64,000 nt of DNA. Source: Pleomorphovibrio marinus (lineage in GTDB: Bacteria > Bacteroidota > Bacteroidia > Cytophagales > Cyclobacteriaceae). The DNA lies in the NCBI RefSeq assembly GCF_003347495.1, contig NZ_QCXY01000003.1:124001-188000 (forward strand), given 5' to 3'. This document shows positions 35,908 to 44,561 of this stretch, one piece after another. How positions within the stretch are numbered: position 1 is the stretch's first letter; each line of letters begins with the position of its first letter. The position numbers and the translations under genes are program-made. Under the pieces are notes generated by a model. It made no database searches and was not told where the DNA came from. It worked only from the letters and a program-made list of their open reading frames with translations.

Positions 35908-38523
35908 ATGGATTTCAAGCAATTTACCATAAAATCACAGGAAGCCATTCAAAAGGCACTTGAGCTGTGTACCGCAGCAAATCAACAATTGATTGAGCCT
36001 GCGCATTTGCTCAAGGGTATATTAGTGGAAGAAACAGATGGCACCGGCTTTTTGCTGAACAAGGTGGGGGTTAACCCGAAGCTTTTGATACAAAAAGTGG
36101 AGGATCTCATTCAAAAACTTCCAAAAGTTTCCGGACAACAGCCATACCTTTCCAATGCCACTAACCAAGTATTACAAAAGGCAAAGGAATACCTAAAACC
36201 CTTTGAGGATGAATTTGTGGCAGTAGAGCATCTTCTATTGGGGATACTGGCAGGCAGCGACCCCGCCTCAACACTTTTGAAGGAACTGGGCATACAGGAA
36301 AAGGCACTCATAGAAGCGATTAAAGAACTTAGAAAAGGAAATAAAGTGACGGATCAAAACGCAGAATCAAAATACAGGTCATTGGAAAGATATTCCAAAA
36401 ACCTTAACGATTTGGCCAAAAAGGGTAAAATAGACCCTGTCATTGGTCGGGATGAAGAGATACGCCGGGTCTTGCAGATTTTGGCAAGAAGGACCAAAAA
36501 CAACCCTATACTTTTGGGAGAACCTGGAACAGGTAAAACCGCAATCGTAGAAGGTCTTGCGCAGCGCATCGTGAGTGGTGACGTGCCCGAAAACCTAAAA
36601 ACCAAAACCATAATTTCGTTGGATATGGGTTTGTTGGTGGCGGGAGCCAAATATAAGGGTGAATTTGAGGAGCGCCTCAAGGCTGTAATCAAGGAGGTAA
36701 CCGATAGTGACGGGCAAGTAATTTTATTTATCGATGAAATTCATACCTTGATAGGAGCCGGAGGAGGTGGGGAAGGAGCCATGGACGCCGCAAACCTGCT
36801 CAAGCCTGCATTAGCCAGAGGTGAATTACATGCTATAGGTGCCACTACACTCAAGGAATACCAAAAGTACATAGAGAAAGACAAGGCCCTTGAAAGAAGG
36901 TTTCAACAGGTGATCGTGGATGAGCCCAATGCTTCAGATGCCATCAGTATCCTCAGGGGAATCAAGGATAAATATGAACTTCACCACGGAGTCAGAGTTA
37001 AAGACGATGCAGTGATTGCAGCGGTGGAGCTTTCACAAAGGTATATTTCCGACAGGTACCTTCCCGATAAGGCCATTGATCTTATGGACGAGGCAGCGGC
37101 CAAATTAAGAATGGAAATCGATTCCCTGCCTCAGGAACTGGATGAATTGAATCGGCGAATCATGCAGCTAGAAATAGAGAGGGAAGCGATTCGAAGAGAA
37201 AAAAACAAGGACAAAGAAGGCACTTTAAGCAAAGAGATCGCAGAACTTTCCGAAAAACGCCAAGATATAAAGGCCAAATGGGAAAGTGAAAAGGCAGTGA
37301 TCCAAGGTATCCAAAAGGAAAAGGAAAATATTGACAAATTCAAGATAGAAGCTGAGCAGGCGGAAAGAGCCGGCGATTTCGGAAAAGTAGCTGAAATTCG
37401 ATATGGGAAGATAGGAGAAAGTGAAAAGAAGCTGGTATCCTTCCAGGAACAGCTCAAAAAAATGCAAGAGGGATCACCCCTTCTGAAGGAAGAAGTAGAC
37501 CAAGAAGACATTGCAGCGGTGGTGTCCAAGTGGACTGGCATTCCGGTATCCAAGATGATCCAAAGTGAAAGAGAAAAGCTACTTCACTTAGAAAACGAAC
37601 TTGGAAAACGAGTCGCCGGCCAAAAAGAGGCCATAGGTGCACTTTCCGATGCGGTGAGGAGAAGCAGGGCAGGCTTGCAAGACCCAAAAAGACCAATAGG
37701 CTCTTTCATCTTCCTTGGAACAACTGGTGTGGGAAAAACCGAATTAGCCAAAGCCCTTGCGGAGTATCTCTTTAATGATGAAAACGCCATGGTAAGAATT
37801 GACATGTCGGAATATCAGGAAAGGCATGCCGTAAGCCGCTTGGTGGGAGCACCTCCTGGCTATGTTGGTTATGACGAAGGTGGTCAGCTGACTGAGGCGG
37901 TTCGTAGAAAACCATACTCGGTGGTGTTATTGGATGAAATTGAAAAAGCTCATCCAGATGTATTCAACATTCTTTTGCAGGTTTTGGACGACGGTAGGCT
38001 TACCGACAACAAAGGTAGGATGGCCAATTTCAAGAACACCATCATTATCATGACCACGAATATAGGTTCCTTGCTAATCCAAGAGCGGTTTGACGGTATG
38101 GAAGAGTGGAATAAGGATCAAGTAATGGAAGATACCAAATTGGAAGTCTTTGACTTGCTCAAAAAATCCGTTCGGCCAGAGTTCCTTAACCGTATCGATG
38201 AAGTTATTATGTTTGAGCCCTTAAACAGGCAGATCATCCGGAAAATCGTGGATATTCAGTGGAGGGAAATTCAAAAGAGGCTGGATGAGGGAGGAATCGA
38301 AATCGATGCGACTTCGGAGGTACTAGACCATTTAGCAGTGGTGGGTTTTGACCCGCAATTTGGGGCGAGACCGCTGAAAAGAACCATGCAACGACTAATC
38401 CTGAACGAGCTTTCCAAACAAATCCTTAGCGGCTACATCAAAAACGACAGTGCCGTTTTGGTGGATCTGGATGCTGACAAACAGATTTACTTCAAAAACT
38501 TGGAGGCTGTGGAAATAGAATAA
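35908..38523 (+). CDS. clpB: ATP-dependent chaperone ClpB
   Basis: At 871 residues this is full length. It has an N-domain (1-145, [20 protein letters not shown]), AAA domain 1 with Walker [10 protein letters not shown] near 205, a coiled-coil middle domain (about 400-530, rich in Lys and Glu) that separates ClpB from ClpA/ClpC, and AAA domain 2 with [12 protein letters not shown] near 605 and Walker [17 protein letters not shown]. It resolubilises aggregated proteins together with DnaK. It has no ClpP-binding tripeptide evident. It converges with the M3 peptidase gene across a strong hairpin. Confidence 0.98.
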   Translation: MDFKQFTIKSQEAIQKALELCTAANQQLIEPAHLLKGILVEETDGTGFLLNKVGVNPKLLIQKVEDLIQKLPKVSGQQPYLSNATNQVLQKAKEYLKPFEDEFVAVEHLLLGILAGSDPASTLLKELGIQEKALIEAIKELRKGNKVTDQNAESKYRSLERYSKNLNDLAKKGKIDPVIGRDEEIRRVLQILARRTKNNPILLGEPGTGKTAIVEGLAQRIVSGDVPENLKTKTIISLDMGLLVAGAKYKGEFEERLKAVIKEVTDSDGQVILFIDEIHTLIGAGGGGEGAMDAANLLKPALARGELHAIGATTLKEYQKYIEKDKALERRFQQVIVDEPNASDAISILRGIKDKYELHHGVRVKDDAVIAAVELSQRYISDRYLPDKAIDLMDEAAAKLRMEIDSLPQELDELNRRIMQLEIEREAIRREKNKDKEGTLSKEIAELSEKRQDIKAKWESEKAVIQGIQKEKENIDKFKIEAEQAERAGDFGKVAEIRYGKIGESEKKLVSFQEQLKKMQEGSPLLKEEVDQEDIAAVVSKWTGIPVSKMIQSEREKLLHLENELGKRVAGQKEAIGALSDAVRRSRAGLQDPKRPIGSFIFLGTTGVGKTELAKALAEYLFNDENAMVRIDMSEYQERHAVSRLVGAPPGYVGYDEGGQLTEAVRRKPYSVVLLDEIEKAHPDVFNILLQVLDDGRLTDNKGRMANFKNTIIIMTTNIGSLLIQERFDGMEEWNKDQVMEDTKLEVFDLLKKSVRPEFLNRIDEVIMFEPLNRQIIRKIVDIQWREIQKRLDEGGIEIDATSEVLDHLAVVGFDPQFGARPLKRTMQRLILNELSKQILSGYIKNDSAVLVDLDADKQIYFKNLEAVEIE

Positions 38524-38548
38524 GGTTGCCCAATAGGAGTTATAAACG

Positions 38549-38585
38549 ACACCCCTTTTTGGAATAAATTTCCAAAAAGGGGTGT
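38549..38585. terminator. Bidirectional terminator between clpB and the M3 peptidase gene
   Basis: A perfect 16-bp stem, ACACCCCTTTTTGGAA paired with TTCCAAAAAGGGGTGT around a 5-base loop, lies in the 67-base space between convergent genes. The internal A/T tracts give weak pairing but serve as U-run in both directions. Confidence 0.75.
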
Positions 38586-38590
38586 ATTTG

Positions 38591-40453
38591 TTATTCCCAA
38601 GCATCCAAGATGGATTCCATTTCGTCCATTACTGCATTAATCCTTGCTATAGTAAGATCAAAGGGCACTGAACTAGTCATATCCACCCCTGCCTCTTTCA
38701 ACAGCTCTACCGGGTACTCAGAACCTCCTGCTGACAGGAATTCCCTATACCGTTTTACAGCCTTCTCTTCGCTGGCCAATTTCTCCGCTATAGCTTGCGA
38801 AGCAGTAAAGGAAGTGGCATACTGGTAAACATAGTAGTTGTAATAAAAATGCGGAATGAAGGCCCATTCTGACTTGACATTTTCATCCACTATACATATC
38901 CCTTCATCGTGTCCGTAATATTTTTTGGTTATTCCCAAGTAAAATTCATCAAAGTCCTCACCGGTGAGTACTTCACCATTTTCTACCATTTCATGGATTT
39001 TTAATTCAAACTCCGCAAACTGTGTCTGTCTAAAGAGGGTGCCTTTTGCGGTTTCCAGAAAATTCCCTAATATGGCCAAGCGAACCGCCTTGTCTTCCAT
39101 ATTCTTTAAAAAATAATCATTCAATAGTGCTTCATTTACCGTACTTGCCACCTCAGCCACAAAAATGGAATACCCTGCTTTAGAATAAGGCTGATTTTGA
39201 TTAGAAAGGTAGCTATGCATGGTATGGCCCAGTTCATGAGTGAGAGTGCTTACATCATTGTATTTTTCATTATAATTCATAAGAATATAGGGATGCACAT
39301 CATATACACCACCTTGTGAATAGGCTCCGGACCTTTTACCTTCGTTGGGGTACATGTCTATCCAATGCTCATTAAACGCCCTATCCACTACCTCCACATA
39401 ATCCATCCCCAATGGCTCTAGGGACTTAAGCACGTGATCTTTGGCTTCTTCCACCGTAAACTCCAAATCCACTTCTCCCACCAATGGAGCATATAGGTCA
39501 TAATAATGCAGCTCCTCCAGATCCATCATCCTCTTCCTTAGTTGTAAATACCTGTGAAAGGTGGGAAGGTTTTGGTGAACGTTGGCAATTAAGTTGTGAT
39601 AGACTTCCTTGGGAATATTGTTTCCATCAAGGGCGCTTTCCAAGGTGCTTTCGTAATTCCTTACTTTGGAGTAGAAAATATCACTTTGCAGGTTTCCATA
39701 GAGTTTTGCGCCAAACGTACGTTGAAATTCATCGAGCTTACCGAAAAAGGAATCGAACACCTTTTCCCTTAATGCCCTATCCTCACTGGCTCTGTGCTTG
39801 CTAAAGTTCGCCGGAGTCAATTTAATGGTCTTGCCATCGATTTCCATTTCAGGGTAGGGAAAGTCCGCATTGGCAAAAATGGAACGGACATTGGATGCAG
39901 TACCTGCCATTTGGGAGGCCTGAGCAATTACCCTTTCCACCTCCTCGCTGCGCTTGTGAGTTCTTCTGCGAAGTAGATCATGAATGTATTTGTCAAAAGG
40001 TGCAAGCCTCGGCTCATTTTGCACAAAGGAGGTTAAGGTTTTGGGATCTGCTTGCAGGATTTCGGGTTCTATAAACGCAGCAGTGGAACTAAAAGAAGAT
40101 CCTATCTGCTGCAATTCCAATTTCATGGCCGTGTATTTCGAAACCCTCGTATCCTGATCAGATTTCATGCTGGCATATGCTCCTAGCCTGCTGAACTCTT
40201 TCCTTGTATCAGCCATAAATTCCAAGGCATCTGCCAAATCCTCTGCCGAACTGGTAAGTTTTCCTTTAAATCGTTCTACTTGGGCACTTCTCTCTTTGAT
40301 CTGGTCTTTTGCTTCAGTCCAGGCCTCATCACTGGGAAAGATGTGGGTCAAATCCCATTTATATTTTTCCTCTATCTCATCCCTGTCCTGGGCTTGGGCA
40401 GCCAAAAAAAATGTGCAGGTTACTAAAAAAATTAAAACCAGAAGTTTTTTCAT
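38591..40453 (-). CDS. pepF: Exported M3-family oligoendopeptidase F-like peptidase
   Basis: The 620-residue protein starts at the ATG at 40453. A longer in-frame opening to 40603 only reads through repeat copy C and should not be used. It carries a signal peptide (KKLLVLIFLVTCTFFLAAQAQ), unusual because classical PepF is cytoplasmic. The body is PepF/M3B-like (EKYKWDLTHIFPSDEAW at the start of the fold), with the zinc motif HELGH at 406-410 and a downstream Glu in the YSIFVAEVASTVNE region. It would cleave short peptides in the periplasm. Its leader is the inner edge of repeat copy C. Confidence 0.9.
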   Translation of the reverse strand: MKKLLVLIFLVTCTFFLAAQAQDRDEIEEKYKWDLTHIFPSDEAWTEAKDQIKERSAQVERFKGKLTSSAEDLADALEFMADTRKEFSRLGAYASMKSDQDTRVSKYTAMKLELQQIGSSFSSTAAFIEPEILQADPKTLTSFVQNEPRLAPFDKYIHDLLRRRTHKRSEEVERVIAQASQMAGTASNVRSIFANADFPYPEMEIDGKTIKLTPANFSKHRASEDRALREKVFDSFFGKLDEFQRTFGAKLYGNLQSDIFYSKVRNYESTLESALDGNNIPKEVYHNLIANVHQNLPTFHRYLQLRKRMMDLEELHYYDLYAPLVGEVDLEFTVEEAKDHVLKSLEPLGMDYVEVVDRAFNEHWIDMYPNEGKRSGAYSQGGVYDVHPYILMNYNEKYNDVSTLTHELGHTMHSYLSNQNQPYSKAGYSIFVAEVASTVNEALLNDYFLKNMEDKAVRLAILGNFLETAKGTLFRQTQFAEFELKIHEMVENGEVLTGEDFDEFYLGITKKYYGHDEGICIVDENVKSEWAFIPHFYYNYYVYQYATSFTASQAIAEKLASEEKAVKRYREFLSAGGSEYPVELLKEAGVDMTSSVPFDLTIARINAVMDEMESILDAWE

Positions 40454-40603
40454 ATGATTATAATTGTTTTTTATACGCCGCTTAGCCTGCACCCCCCTTT
40501 CCCGGACCTGTATTGGGGAACTCGTTTCGGGAGAATCTCCCCACGGCCCGTTAGCTATCGGGGGGGCACCCCTTTGGGTGTAGTCGTGAATACTCAATTT
40601 CAT
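40451..40603 (-). repeat. Dispersed intergenic repeat, copy C
   Basis: The proximal edge (minus strand) is AACAATTATAATCATATG, ending in the pepF start codon. Then come CAGGCTAAGCGG, a CCCGAAACGAGTTCCCC-like block and CCCCCGATAGCTAACGGG. The distal end is more diverged but ends in an ATTTCAT-like stretch. It is non-coding, although it happens to be open in one frame. Confidence 0.75.
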
Positions 40604-41026
40604 ATTTGTTATAGTCAGTTAGTTACAATTAGGATGGTCAAATATACCATATACGCCTAAAAGTTGGTGAGGGCAAACGAAAATTTTTCAGTTCGCATTA
40701 AGGGAGTTTCCTAAGGATGTAGACTTACTTGAAAAAGGCAGGAAAGGCCATGAGCTCATTTCTCTTTTAAATGATGGTAAGGCATAAGCGATCAGAACCT
40801 GGAACGAGAAAGTACCAACCTAACCTCTTCCAGACTTAAGCGCTATCCCCATCCTATAATTTTAATTAAGTTGGGATAGAAAGTCTTCAAATAGCGAAAT
40901 GCCCTAGCCCAAGGGGAAAAACCAGCTGGGGCCGAATCCAACGATAACCTCCTTTTTAATACCCAAATTATTGTGCGAAAAGGTCTTCCATTGGACTCAA
41001 AATTCGCTAATCCTCATACAATATTG
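40454..41026. other. Gap between CarboxypepD_reg-like gene and pepF
   Basis: The right-hand part of copy C occupies 40454-40603. Beyond it only the weak coding fragment at 40671-40787 is seen. From 40790 to 41026 I find no gene, hairpin terminator or promoter that I can support. Confidence 0.45.
40671..40787 (+). pseudogene. Possible 3' fragment of a decayed gene
   Basis: A plus-strand frame without start codon reads 38 residues with protein-like composition (IFQFALREFPKDVDLLEKG, then KGHELISLLNDGKA) and ends in TAA. It looks like the end of a helical, TPR-like protein. It could be chance; no family is recognised. Confidence 0.2.
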
Positions 41027-42253
41027 TTAATCGGAAAATTCATAATCAGTAGGTAAAAAATCTCCCAATTTCTGCCAACCCCAATATCCCTCAAAATAAA
41101 GGAAAAGTGGATTGGACTCCAAACCTGTAGAATAGATGGATACTGGTGCTGTTTGCTTCAAAATAGAAACCTGATCAGTTGATTTATTTACTTTTCCAGG
41201 CACCATTGAATTGATATATTCCCTGCTAGCCTTAGCCAGGGTATAGGTAATTTCCAAATAGTCTTCAAATTCCAATGTAAGCTCACCATTAATGGTGTTG
41301 CTAAAATCCCTTTCTTCCAACTGGTTGGGATCTACTTCATTTATTATTTTGGGGAGAGACTCCTTTTTAACAATTGCAGCAAGAGAATCCCTAAAGCTAC
41401 TGAAAGTTACATCTCCAATATTTTTAAGTTGTTCCTTTGCATCGAGAATTATCCTTTCCTCAGGTCGGTCTGGATTTGGTACTGTCTTCATTTTTCTGAC
41501 TTCGAAGCCTGCCTCATGTATAGTACCCTCCAAAAGGTTGCGTTTAAAATGCAGCCATGAACCCAAGTAGGTTTTGGATCTGTTCTTTTTCCACCTGCGT
41601 TGTTTCCATTTACCACCTTCCATTTCGGTATAACTGGGGTAGCCAAGGAAATGGAATATCTTTTTGCTGTTGTCCAACTCAAAGGAGGTCAATAAGTAGT
41701 TTATACGGTACCCAAGCCTATGATTTTCTATAATTAAAAAGTCTGTACTGTGCACTTTCAATAGTGATTGGTCAAAGTCTATCACCAAAACCTCTGGATT
41801 GATAATCTTGCAGCTTAGGGCATTTTTGCTATTCCCCAAAAAATAGAATTCAAAAATTTTTAAGTTTTCATACCATTCCTTGCTTCTTTCCCCATGTACT
41901 TCTAACTCATTCAGATCAATCAGCTTTGGAGCCATCTGAAATAAAATTCGGGGCGAATCAGCGGTGAAATTCGCCGAATAAATTAGGTTTTCATACCCTA
42001 CTAAAGAAAGAACAAGTTCATGGTGACCTTCTGCCATTTTAAGTTCAAACTCACCATCCTCATTTGCTACGGTCCCCTCAGAGGTATTGTTTACAAATAC
42101 CGTAACATACGGTAATGGAAGGTGTGTTTCACCATCCACAATCCTACCTTTCAGGCTAATCCTTTGAGCCAATAAAGGGTTAAGTGCTGAAAAACCTAAA
42201 ATAAAAAAGAGAAGCCCCAATAAACCTGGCACCAAGCATTTTCTTCCTAACAT
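41027..42253 (-). CDS. CarboxypepD_reg-like domain protein, exported
   Basis: The 408-residue product starts at the ATG at 42253; a TTG three codons upstream is less likely. A signal peptide (LLGLLFFILGFSALNPLLAQ) is followed by a carboxypeptidase-regulatory-like beta-sandwich (about 30-115: SLKGRIVDGETHLPLPYVTV, then NTSEGTVANEDGEFELKM). The rest (about 130-408) is a mixed region seen behind such domains in many Bacteroidota proteins, with a basic stretch KWKQRRWKKNRSKTY. There is no TonB plug or barrel, so it is not a receptor. Cell-envelope location is inferred; function unknown. Confidence 0.8.
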   Translation of the reverse strand: MLGRKCLVPGLLGLLFFILGFSALNPLLAQRISLKGRIVDGETHLPLPYVTVFVNNTSEGTVANEDGEFELKMAEGHHELVLSLVGYENLIYSANFTADSPRILFQMAPKLIDLNELEVHGERSKEWYENLKIFEFYFLGNSKNALSCKIINPEVLVIDFDQSLLKVHSTDFLIIENHRLGYRINYLLTSFELDNSKKIFHFLGYPSYTEMEGGKWKQRRWKKNRSKTYLGSWLHFKRNLLEGTIHEAGFEVRKMKTVPNPDRPEERIILDAKEQLKNIGDVTFSSFRDSLAAIVKKESLPKIINEVDPNQLEERDFSNTINGELTLEFEDYLEITYTLAKASREYINSMVPGKVNKSTDQVSILKQTAPVSIYSTGLESNPLFLYFEGYWGWQKLGDFLPTDYEFSD

Positions 42254-42735
42254 ATTAAACAAATTTAATTGTTAAGTAATTAAATACCTAAAAATAGTGC
42301 TATCTAGCTCAAAGCAGAAGGAATTACAACTAAACTCATCTTAAAAAAAATAAAAACTCTCCTTTAAAGAAAACCATTTACAAGCCTAGTTTCACTATGG
42401 AGTTTTTAAAGGAAGAAAGGTAGGGCATACATAACCGGTGAAGACAACCAACCCTTTGAAAAATGCAGTGAAATCGAGCCTGCCTGGACGGCAGTCAGGC
42501 ATGACGAGATCGTCATACGGGGGGATCCCCCCGATAGAATACGGGACGGGGCAGGCTATCTGCCTGACGGTTTACCTGCCGAAGGCATGGGAGTCAGGTG
42601 TGACCGCTAAAAAACAATTATAACCTATAAAATGTATAGAAAAGATAAAGAATTTTTATTCTTTATAGTTAAGGTGTTTAGATTTTCCATAGGAAGGGGG
42701 ATTTCCCTCAACTGTTTTTACATAAAGGCAGTACA
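42254..42735. other. Gap between NlpE-like and CarboxypepD_reg-like genes
   Basis: Repeat copy D takes up the centre. The flanks are AT-rich. No gene or clear terminator is visible. Confidence 0.5.
42467..42634 (+). repeat. Dispersed intergenic repeat, copy D
   Basis: This copy is in the opposite orientation to A-C. It starts TGAAATCGAGCCTGCC, has hairpins GCCTG..CAGGC and GGGGGGATCCCCCC, contains an extra GCCGAAGGCATGGGAG segment, and ends GTGACCGCTAA, then AACAATTATAACCTATAAAATG. At about 168 bp it is the longest copy. It lies between the NlpE-like and CarboxypepD_reg-like genes; its edge is not followed by a gene on the plus strand. Confidence 0.8.
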
Positions 42736-43161
42736 TCATTTTTTTATTAGTCTATACTTATCTGCCAATTCCCCGGTTATTCTTTCTCCCTCCATATCCA
42801 GTTGAAAAAGTTGATTTTCTCCCACTAGGTATTGGCTAGGCCTGTTATCCACCCCTTTCAAAGTGATGATATTGCCTTTCTCATTCCAAGTAAAATCTCC
42901 CGAATAAGAAAATTCCTCCTCACTTTTTCCTAGGTATTTCGTCTTTAATTCGAAATTGTTATCGTAATCAATTTCTAACGTGGTTGCGATACCTTCGCAG
43001 TCCGCACATGGCACTGTTCCTTCATATACTCCTTCCCAGTCCAGGGCATTTTTGCTAGTGTCGCCTTTTGGAACCTGCTTGTCTTTTGTCGCTGGGTTAG
43101 TGCAGGAAAAAGAAGCTATAAAAATAAACAAAAATGAAAATACAGAAATAAACGATTTCAT
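42736..43161 (-). CDS. NlpE-like lipoprotein
   Basis: This 141-residue protein has a lipobox (IASFSC, Cys20) and an NlpE N-terminal-type domain: GVYEGTVPCADCEGIATTLE with a CxxC pair (Cys52, Cys55), followed by YLGKSEEEFSYSGDFTWNEKGN. In E. coli, NlpE is an outer-membrane lipoprotein that senses surface contact, lipoprotein trafficking and copper stress through Cpx. A similar sensor role is possible but the Cpx system is not seen here. Only the N-domain is present; the C-terminal OB domain of E. coli NlpE is missing, which is common in Bacteroidota. Confidence 0.85.
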   Translation of the reverse strand: MKSFISVFSFLFIFIASFSCTNPATKDKQVPKGDTSKNALDWEGVYEGTVPCADCEGIATTLEIDYDNNFELKTKYLGKSEEEFSYSGDFTWNEKGNIITLKGVDNRPSQYLVGENQLFQLDMEGERITGELADKYRLIKK

Positions 43162-43277
43162 AGTTAGGGTTTGATTTAGTTGGCTTTTAGATAGATATGG
43201 ACAAATAATTCCATTTTAACAGTATCAATCTGCGTGCCATTTTGCCAATAATCCTCCGCATGTAGTGAGTCAGGAAC

Positions 43278-44552
43278 CTATCCTAATCTACCCAAAATCT
43301 GGTTTCTATGCGAATCTAGTTTCACGAAAATAAAAAGCAAGATAGTAAAAGACCACAGGGAAGAGCCGCCGTAGCTGAAAAAAGGAAGAGGGATGCCAAC
43401 CACGGGAAACAACCCCACTGTCATGGAAATATTGATGGCAAAGTGGAAAAAAAGCAGGGAAATCACACAGTACCCATAGATCCTTGAAAACCGTGTTTTT
43501 TGTCTTTCGGCAAGAAACACCAACCTAAGCAGCAAAGTGCAAAATAGTGCAACAAGGACAAGACTCCCGAACCAGCCAAACTCTTCCCCCAAGGTACAAA
43601 ATATAAAATCAGTATGCTGTTCGGGAACAAAGTCAAACTTGGTTTGGGTACCTTCCAAGTATCCCTTTCCGATCAGCCCTCCAGAACCTATGGCTATCTT
43701 GGATTGGGTTACGTTCCAGCCTACCCCTAGGGGGTCTATATCAGGATCAAACAACACCATTATCCGGTTTTGCTGGTGATCTGGCAATTTTTCCACCACA
43801 TAATCTAAACTATAAACATAGGCAACCATAATGGCAGAAAGCCCCAATACGGACAGGGTTTTCTTCCAACTGTACTTTCCCGAAAAGATTACAAACAATG
43901 CTATCACACAGATGCCGGCAACAAGGTATAAGTTCTCTTCTATACCTATTGCCAATAAAGAAAGCGTGACTAATGTAATCCCGATCACATAGTATTTTTG
44001 AGGCAGACCCTCCCTGTAAAGCATGATAAAAAAAGCACTGTAAACCATAGCGGTTCCAGTGTCGGGTTGTAACATTATCAGAGCTACAGGCAAGGCAATA
44101 ATGCCCAATGCTTTCCACTGAAACTTAAATTGACTAAGGTCAAATAGGGGTGAGTCCATCAATTTGGCCAAGGCCAAGGCAGTGGCAAACTTAGCGAACT
44201 CAGCTGGCTGCAAGCGAAATGCTCCCAACTCAAACCAAGCTCTTTGCCCATTAATTTCCTTCCCAAAAAAAGGGGTGATCAAAAGAAAAAAGATCAAAAT
44301 TCCATAAAGTATAAAACTCAGGTTCTCGAAAAATCGGTAATCAGCTACCAAAATAAGCACGATCAAACCAAGTGCGGTAGCAATCCATACCAATTGTTTT
44401 CCAGAGTTAATACTGAAATCGAAAATACTGGCTGCATTCTGTTCGTCATACACAGCTGCATAAATATTGAACCAACCTATAGTGACCAGTGCCAGGTAAA
44501 TAATGACAGTTATCCAGTCTATCTTGCTGTTTTGGACTTCCTTCTCCCTCAT
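43278..44552 (-). CDS. rodA: Rod-shape-determining SEDS glycosyltransferase RodA
   Basis: At 424 residues with about ten membrane segments, it shows the SEDS hallmarks GAFRLQPAEFAKFATALALAK (in two parts near 115-135), a loop around MLQPDTGTAMVY, and GIPLPFFSYGGSS near the C-terminus. RodA polymerises lipid II glycan strands during side-wall elongation together with PBP2. It is the last gene of the mreBCD-mrdA-rodA operon and starts 9 bases after the mrdA stop. Confidence 0.96.
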   Translation of the reverse strand: MREKEVQNSKIDWITVIIYLALVTIGWFNIYAAVYDEQNAASIFDFSINSGKQLVWIATALGLIVLILVADYRFFENLSFILYGILIFFLLITPFFGKEINGQRAWFELGAFRLQPAEFAKFATALALAKLMDSPLFDLSQFKFQWKALGIIALPVALIMLQPDTGTAMVYSAFFIMLYREGLPQKYYVIGITLVTLSLLAIGIEENLYLVAGICVIALFVIFSGKYSWKKTLSVLGLSAIMVAYVYSLDYVVEKLPDHQQNRIMVLFDPDIDPLGVGWNVTQSKIAIGSGGLIGKGYLEGTQTKFDFVPEQHTDFIFCTLGEEFGWFGSLVLVALFCTLLLRLVFLAERQKTRFSRIYGYCVISLLFFHFAINISMTVGLFPVVGIPLPFFSYGGSSLWSFTILLFIFVKLDSHRNQILGRLG

Positions 44553-44561
44553 TTCCTAAGC

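Noticed and set aside
37131-37553. 140-codon minus-strand frame inside clpB
   Set aside because: It is Ser/Phe-rich mirror coding opposite the clpB middle domain.
40454-40603. N-terminal extension of the M3 peptidase by 50 residues
   Set aside because: The frame is open only because it crosses repeat copy C. The ATG at 40453 starts a clean signal peptide and the extension has no protein character.
42631-42735. ATG at the edge of repeat copy D as a gene start
   Set aside because: The following frame soon runs antisense into the NlpE-like gene and lacks protein character.
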